Assembly: GCF_008831285.2 (NCBI RefSeq)
Contig: NC_045141.1
Span: 5,783,224 to 5,847,223, forward strand
Reading direction: 5' to 3'
DNA length: 64,000 nucleotides
Origin: Nymphaea colorata
Taxonomy: Eukaryota; Streptophyta; Magnoliopsida; Nymphaeales; Nymphaeaceae
Under the pieces are notes generated by a model. It was not told the DNA's origin, ran no database searches, and saw nothing but the letters and a program-made list of their open reading frames with translations. Of the stretch, positions 59,204-64,000 are shown in pieces. Position numbers and translations under genes: made by a program. How positions within the stretch are numbered: the stretch's first letter is position 1; the number at the start of each line of letters is the position of its first letter.

Positions 59204-60535
59204 ATGGCAACCTTCTTCTCCCCCTTAGCATTCAGCCTCCTCCTGCAGCTGCTCCTACTTGCAATACTGCCTAACCCTACCACAATCTTTGCTTCCAAAC
59301 CTCTCGGCTTCTCTATAGACCTCATTCATCGAGACTCATCCCTGTCACCTCTCTATGAAATTTCATCCACTCTAGCTCAATGAGCTGAGCAGGCGGCTCT
59401 GCGCTTCATGTTGCGCTCCCGCAGCATTGCTTCATGGTTTGCCAATACCACCAGCATGATCTCCAGCCCTGTGATGGCTGGTCCCGGTGAGCTTCTCATG
59501 AAACTCTCGCTAGGTACCCCATCCAGCCTGTACTGGGCCATTATAGGCACTGGTAGTAACCTCATATGAACAACATGCCACCATTGTGACAACTGCCATG
59601 TCAAAACACCAATATTTGATACACTTCAGTCGTCCACCCACAAGAACCAGAGATGCTCCACCAGCTTCTGCACGGAACTGCATGTCCATCATTGCACCAG
59701 CGACCAACTTTGCTGGTTCAGATATTCCTATAGAAACATTTCCAAAGTATAAAGAGTCCTAGCCTCCGAGAAGCGCTTGTTTGACAATGGTGCCAACACC
59801 ATCAAGCATGAAGGAATTGTCTTTGGTTGTGTTCATCGTGAAGATAATCCTGATTTTTCCCTGCATAAAGTTCCAGGCCTTGTTGGCCTTGGCCGTGGTC
59901 CTCTCTCTCTTGTTAAATAGATCGGCTTTTCCATTGATGACAAATTTGCTTACTGTCTTCCTCCATATAGAAATGAAAACAATTCCGTGGGACAGCTCAA
60001 ATTCAGCAACGATGCAGACTTTTCAGGCACAGAAGAGGTTCAAGAGACGCCGATGGCATCAGATGGTGGTGAAGGCAGCTTTTATGTGACTCATCCTGAC
60101 AAACATAAGTGTCGGGAACAGCAGACTCAACATACAATTTGCTGGTGCACAGACGACTGCATTGTTGGGAGATGCCAGATCGATCATCATAGACTTGGGT
60201 ACCAGCCTGACTTTTCTTGCCAAAGATGTCTATGGTCAAGTGGCAAATGCAGTGGCCACTGTCATAAACCGTGAGTGCTTCTATCCTCCTGAGCAAGATT
60301 TCCTGTGTTACCATGTAGGGAACAATGGTGATCCATATGAAGGGTTGCCGGAGATGACCTTTCATTTCGCTAGTGCAGACTGGAAGCTGCCACCTTCAAA
60401 TATCTTTGGAATGTTTAGAAGTGGAATCATCTGCTAATGGAGAGATGCCCATCTTTGGGAATATTGCGCAGCAGAACATGCATGTAGTATGATCTGGGCT
60501 ACAGACTGCTTTCTTTGGCACCAACTGAAAGTCCA
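59204..60535 (+). pseudogene. Aspartic protease pseudogene (A1 family, CDR1/nepenthesin-like)
   Basis: Secreted pepsin-type protease remnant, intronless as is usual for the group. ATG at 59204 with signal peptide (MATFFSPLAFSLLLQLLLLA), then GFSIDLIHRDSSLSPLY, a family hallmark. TGA at 59381 ends the first frame. The same frame then gives LLMKLSLGTPSSLYWAII and GTGSN: the first catalytic Asp of D-T-G-S is replaced by Gly (GGC, 59546-59548). TGA at 59567 stands for the usual Trp. Then TPIFDTLQSSTHKNQRCSTS. The second active site is SIIIDLGTSLTFLAKD near 60180-60225, with Asp present. The frame 60162-60437 continues to the C-terminal part, ending MPIFGNIAQQNMHV with a frameshift near 60487. Several further frame changes. 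Cannot make an active protease. Confidence 0.9.
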
Positions 60536-62428
60536 ACACGTAGAAATGAATTGTTTATCGTAGGAACAAAAGTTATAGACTTTTGTCACCTATAAGTAAG
60601 GGTTTTATTTGGTCATAATTGTGTGTTTCTGGTTATTGCACATTCAACTCTCTCCCTCCCCTCCTTGCGGATCTAAAAGTTAGAATCTTAAAAATGACAC
60701 ATTTTGTATAACTTTCATTATCTTTTCTCTTAGTCTGACCACATTTGATCATTTTGAGGTTTCTTTCTGTGTGAAACTGACAAGTCTAAAATAATGCCAT
60801 GTTAATTCTTTTCAAATACGAGGTTGATTTTTATTTTATTTGACTTCAAAGGTGGTGTTGCAAGGAACAATAGAGGGCATCTTAGATTAACTTGAAAGGG
60901 CAGTGCGGATACATATAAGGTAGTTTGGGGGTATTTCCTACATTTTTTTACACACAAGCCCTAATTTTACATTTGGTTTCTTGAGAGTTATCAAAGACTC
61001 AAAGGTGACATATTATTTGAAGTGATAATGTCATACACATTTACATTAGTTCTCTATTTATTTATGTATTACATATAGCTATTTATCTACGTATTTATAT
61101 CTAACTTTTAATGCATGTTTATTTATATTTTTATACACTTGCTATCTTGCATATGCTGTGGTGGTCATCCTCCATAATGTCCCTACCATCTTTTACGAGT
61201 CACTTTTCTAATAGTGTGTCTTGTAAGTAATAGCTAAGTCAAAGAGAATATCAAGTGTTTTTAGTAGGTGCAGCTACAAAGCATTCTACATTTCAAGCAT
61301 GCATTTTTACCATAGCTTCTGCCCATTTTGTTTTGGATATTCTTTTGTTGATTAATTCCTCTGGGTCTTTGAAAATGGGTGCAGTAGATTGTGGCTAACC
61401 TATGTAATCTTATAACTCTCTCTAACGATCTATATTCAGCCATTCAATATGGTTTCAAATCTGATATTTGGTCTCTTCTCTCTCTCGTTTTTTCAATGAT
61501 GGCCAATATTTTTGTATGATAATTGTACTAATTTTTTTAGTATAAGTTTTGGATATGGTTTGCAAATTGCTTATATGAGATGGCTGCACATCGTCCAGCA
61601 TTCAAAGCTTTTGTAAGACCTACTTTCTTTGATCCATTCCACATACTTTGTATTTATGAATATATTTATTTGGAAATCAATACAATCTACTTATTTATGA
61701 AGAATTTTATGACTTTGTAGTTTTTGATACGCCACCTTATACTGAACAACTTCAAGGCCTTCCTCCTGCAACACATGGATAAGATGATTATTCAGTCTCA
61801 TTACTATGTAGCACTGGTATGGATGTAAGAATTCCTCTTTGCTGATGTCCGTGCCCTAATTGCTGCTCGTGGAGCGTCCAAGATCTTTTGGGCTTATAGC
61901 CTTTATACTGTCTATTGCCTTCTTGCTATTTTTAGTAACCTTACTTGGTCTTCTTAATCCTTTCTCTCGATCTTATCTTGGTATATATTCTATTGGGTTA
62001 ATGCTGATTTTATTTCTAGAATGTTGTTACAGGTGGCCAATTTACTCAACAAGTAGAATGTATTGGTGAAATTATAAGTATAATTCTTAAGAATGATGGC
62101 ACACCTATAGCTATTGGAAACAAGTTACATGTCACAGGTGTAATCTACTTACTACTTAGTATAGTTGTTGAAACACATAGTTGCTGTTTGAGACATGGTG
62201 CATTTGCAAAGAGCTGCCTCCCTTTAATGTAACAATATATATTCTCATGATTTGATTTGTAAACTACTTTGCTTCTAATACCTTAAGACTGTAACAGTTT
62301 GAATTTCCGAATTTCCTCCTTTTCTTTGTAGTTTCATCAGTATCAAGTCAATTTTAGTAGGAACTTGCATTTTTTCCCTTGATGGCACGAAGCTGGTTTT
62401 GACTTAGTTGAGTTAATTTTTCTTCCAG
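60536..62428. other. No recognisable gene; weak exon-like open segments
   Basis: AT-rich DNA. Two segments stay open: 61732-61830 (reads HLILNNFKAFLLQHMDKM) and 62020-62229 (reads GGQFTQQVECIGEIISIIL, 70 codons). They may belong with the exon-like pieces at 62429-62801, but they match no family I recognise and could be chance. Confidence 0.3.
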
Positions 62429-62801
62429 AGAACATCTGAGTCATCCCATCAGGTCTGAACTAGTTATGGTCCTATCAGGCACTGCAGATGTGGATGTCAG
62501 CAAGGAGCGAAGAGTTAATCAAGATCTAGACTTGATGGGCATGATTGATTCACAGAAGCTTGTCCTTTCTAAGGTGCATGCTAGATTAGTTTCTTCCTCT
62601 TATAGAAGCTTGTCCTATTGATTGAGGCTGGTTAGTTTCTTTGTGCTGAAAACTGACCTATTCTTTGATCTTGGATCTTGTTGGCAGAAGTTGATGTGGA
62701 AATCACAGAAACTTACTGCCCACCCAATATTGTTGAAGGAAACCCATGCTTGGATTACATCAAATGCATCACATTTTCCATGGCTGGGAACTTTGAAGTA
62801 G
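62429..62801 (+). other. Two exon-like open segments, product unknown
   Basis: Segment A, 62429-62573: preceded by TTTTTCTTCCAG, followed by GTGCATG; one frame is open over all 48 codons (SHPIRSELVMVLSGTADVDV, then SKERRVNQDLDLMGMIDSQK). Segment B, 62688-62801: preceded by GATCTTGTTGGCAG; joining A to B in phase 0 gives KLMWKSQKLTAHPILLKETH and ends in TAG at 62799 after 37 codons. The 114-bp intron would be of normal plant size. A different frame of B is open longer (EVDVEITETYCPPNIVEGNP...). I do not recognise either protein. They could be the 3' end of a real gene or of a gene fragment. Confidence 0.25.
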
Positions 62802-64000
62802 AACGGGAGGAATGGTGGAAACAAGTAAATTTTAACGATTCTTTCTTTTATAAATGCATTCTCAATTCAGACTTGATAGGGATGTCCAATCTGTATCTGC
62901 CGTTATCCATGTAAATTTTCAAATTTACATTGATTTGTCAAGTTTTCTCAACACGGGCACGACATTGGATAAAAGCTCGAAATGACCAGTCCGTGCACTT
63001 GTAAAATGGTGGCGGGTGATCTGAGGCTAGCGAAACGTTTTTGGCAACACTGCAAAGGGCAAGGACTAGTATTGGTCTTTTGCGAGTTGGCAATAAACTT
63101 ATTTGCAACGACAAAAGGCGTTGCCAATAGCTTGTCTTTATTGTTGTGGTTGTATTTGTTTCACCAGGGACCAGATCAGGTCGAAACTCCCCCACCCCTC
63201 CGACCTTAAATCTATCATTTTTAATATACGTGGATTTAAGATCCATGCTACATAAATCTTTAGTTTGTTTAAGCTGAGGATCTTTTAAGGCATATCTTTT
63301 AATGCTACATCGAACTATCAAACACAACTTAAAGTACAAAAGAGGATTGAATCAACCTCTCAAACCATCCGGACATAAGTACACTACCACAATTTCCTTT
63401 GTCACTTTCGATGCAAACTCTGTTGGGAGTTAGGCTGCCGTCCCTTAGTAGAAAGAATAAGTAATGAATCTACATCAAAGAGTAACTTTGTCAATATTAC
63501 TTGAACATCCCCTTCCTGACGATCGGGGGGTGCTCACGCACTATTTTCTTTGTCTTTATATGTTTTTTTTATCAATATTCTATTGATAATGATTTTGTTT
63601 TTTTCAACTACAACAGTACATTATAATAACCTTCGTACATGTGGAAAAAAACATGTACGATAACAATCACCAGGTACAAGAAAATGTGGATGAAGTTGGT
63701 GCTATGACTATCAAAACTAGAGGTAGCTAGATGACAAAATCATGAAATGTCTGATAATTAATTGATATAATTCTTTTTCTAAATCTTAAACGAAAAAAAT
63801 ATGGTATCAATTAAACATTGGCATTATTTGGGTGAAATGACTGACAATTAATAAAGTGCTTATTTGGTAATTAATGATAGCTGGGCCCAATAGCATTCGG
63901 CCGACCTTGTATTTTGCTTTAAGACAGAACCAATTAAAATTAAAATATGGAGATCTTCCCTAAGGACAGAGCCTATTCTGTATAAGGTCACCCACAATTG
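62802..64000. other. No recognisable feature
   Basis: At 63030-63140 there are repeated GGCAACAC / GGCGTTGCCAAT / GCAACGAC words in both orientations, as in ends of some DNA transposons, but no termini can be set. The rest is AT-rich and unassigned. Confidence 0.4.

Noticed and set aside
1-64000. CRISPR arrays, operons or ribosome-binding sites
   Set aside because: Repeats, introns, retroelements and NLRs show plant nuclear DNA; no regularly spaced direct-repeat array of CRISPR type was seen.

Overview
This window is nuclear DNA from a flowering plant. It is AT-rich and dominated by transposable elements. Long microsatellites, plant-type LTR retrotransposons with tRNA primer sites, hAT, PIF and CACTA DNA elements, CNL-type NBS-LRR (NLR) disease-resistance sequences and a nepenthesin/CDR1-like aspartic protease all point to an angiosperm. 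The species cannot be named from the sequence. I see no intact protein-coding gene: every recognisable gene carries stops, frameshifts or truncation. A run of 100 N at 55635-55734 is a scaffold gap.

Layout. 1-3.8 kb: a short tandem duplication, a LINE-like scrap, a hAT-like MITE and a degenerate GATCCAAAT-type repeat followed by a CT-rich tract. 3.98-6.95 kb: NLR pseudogene 1 (+). 7.9-8.7 kb: an NLR upstream region with no NLR behind it. 9.2-11.1 kb: a CACTA-like remnant. 11.18-16.13 kb: a PIF/Harbinger-like element with TTA target duplications. It contains the left arm (12853-15500) of a 2.65-kb inverted duplication whose right arm is at 22823-25482. 16.2-18.7 kb: a second, inverted copy of the GATCCAAAT/GA-rich repeat. 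18.8-22.03 kb: NLR pseudogene 3 (+), with upstream region and LRR kept and the CC-NB-ARC part lost. 25.7-28.1 kb: NLR fragment 4 split by a dead LINE. 28.1-29.1 kb: a TIR element.

31081-40337 is a complete but non-coding LTR retrotransposon read on the minus strand. Its LTRs are 2.9 kb, it has a primer-binding site and polypurine tract, and its interior is full of tandem repeats. It is inserted in a CACTA end. 41.6-48.06 kb is a long inverted repeat built from NLR sequence: the upstream region plus N-terminal coding part on the plus strand faces a longer NLR copy on the minus strand across a loop of about 1.2 kb. 50.4-50.74 kb is a Ty1-copia start with a gag fragment, interrupted by a 3.45-kb LTR and the integrase end of a Ty3-gypsy element that runs into the gap. 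59.2-60.5 kb is an aspartic-protease pseudogene. 62.4-62.8 kb holds two exon-like open segments that I could not identify.

The common thread is one NLR family copied several times, apparently after it was already broken. NLR1 and NLR2 share a missing kinase-2 region and the same frameshift in RNBS-D. NLR1 and NLR3 share a TGA stop in the LRR. The most noteworthy structure is the NLR-derived inverted repeat at 41.6-48.06 kb, which would give hairpin RNA if read through and could be a source of small RNAs against related NLRs. That role is inference. I found no clearly new enzymatic or defence system. All homology calls come from reading the sequence by eye; no search, alignment program or expression data was available.
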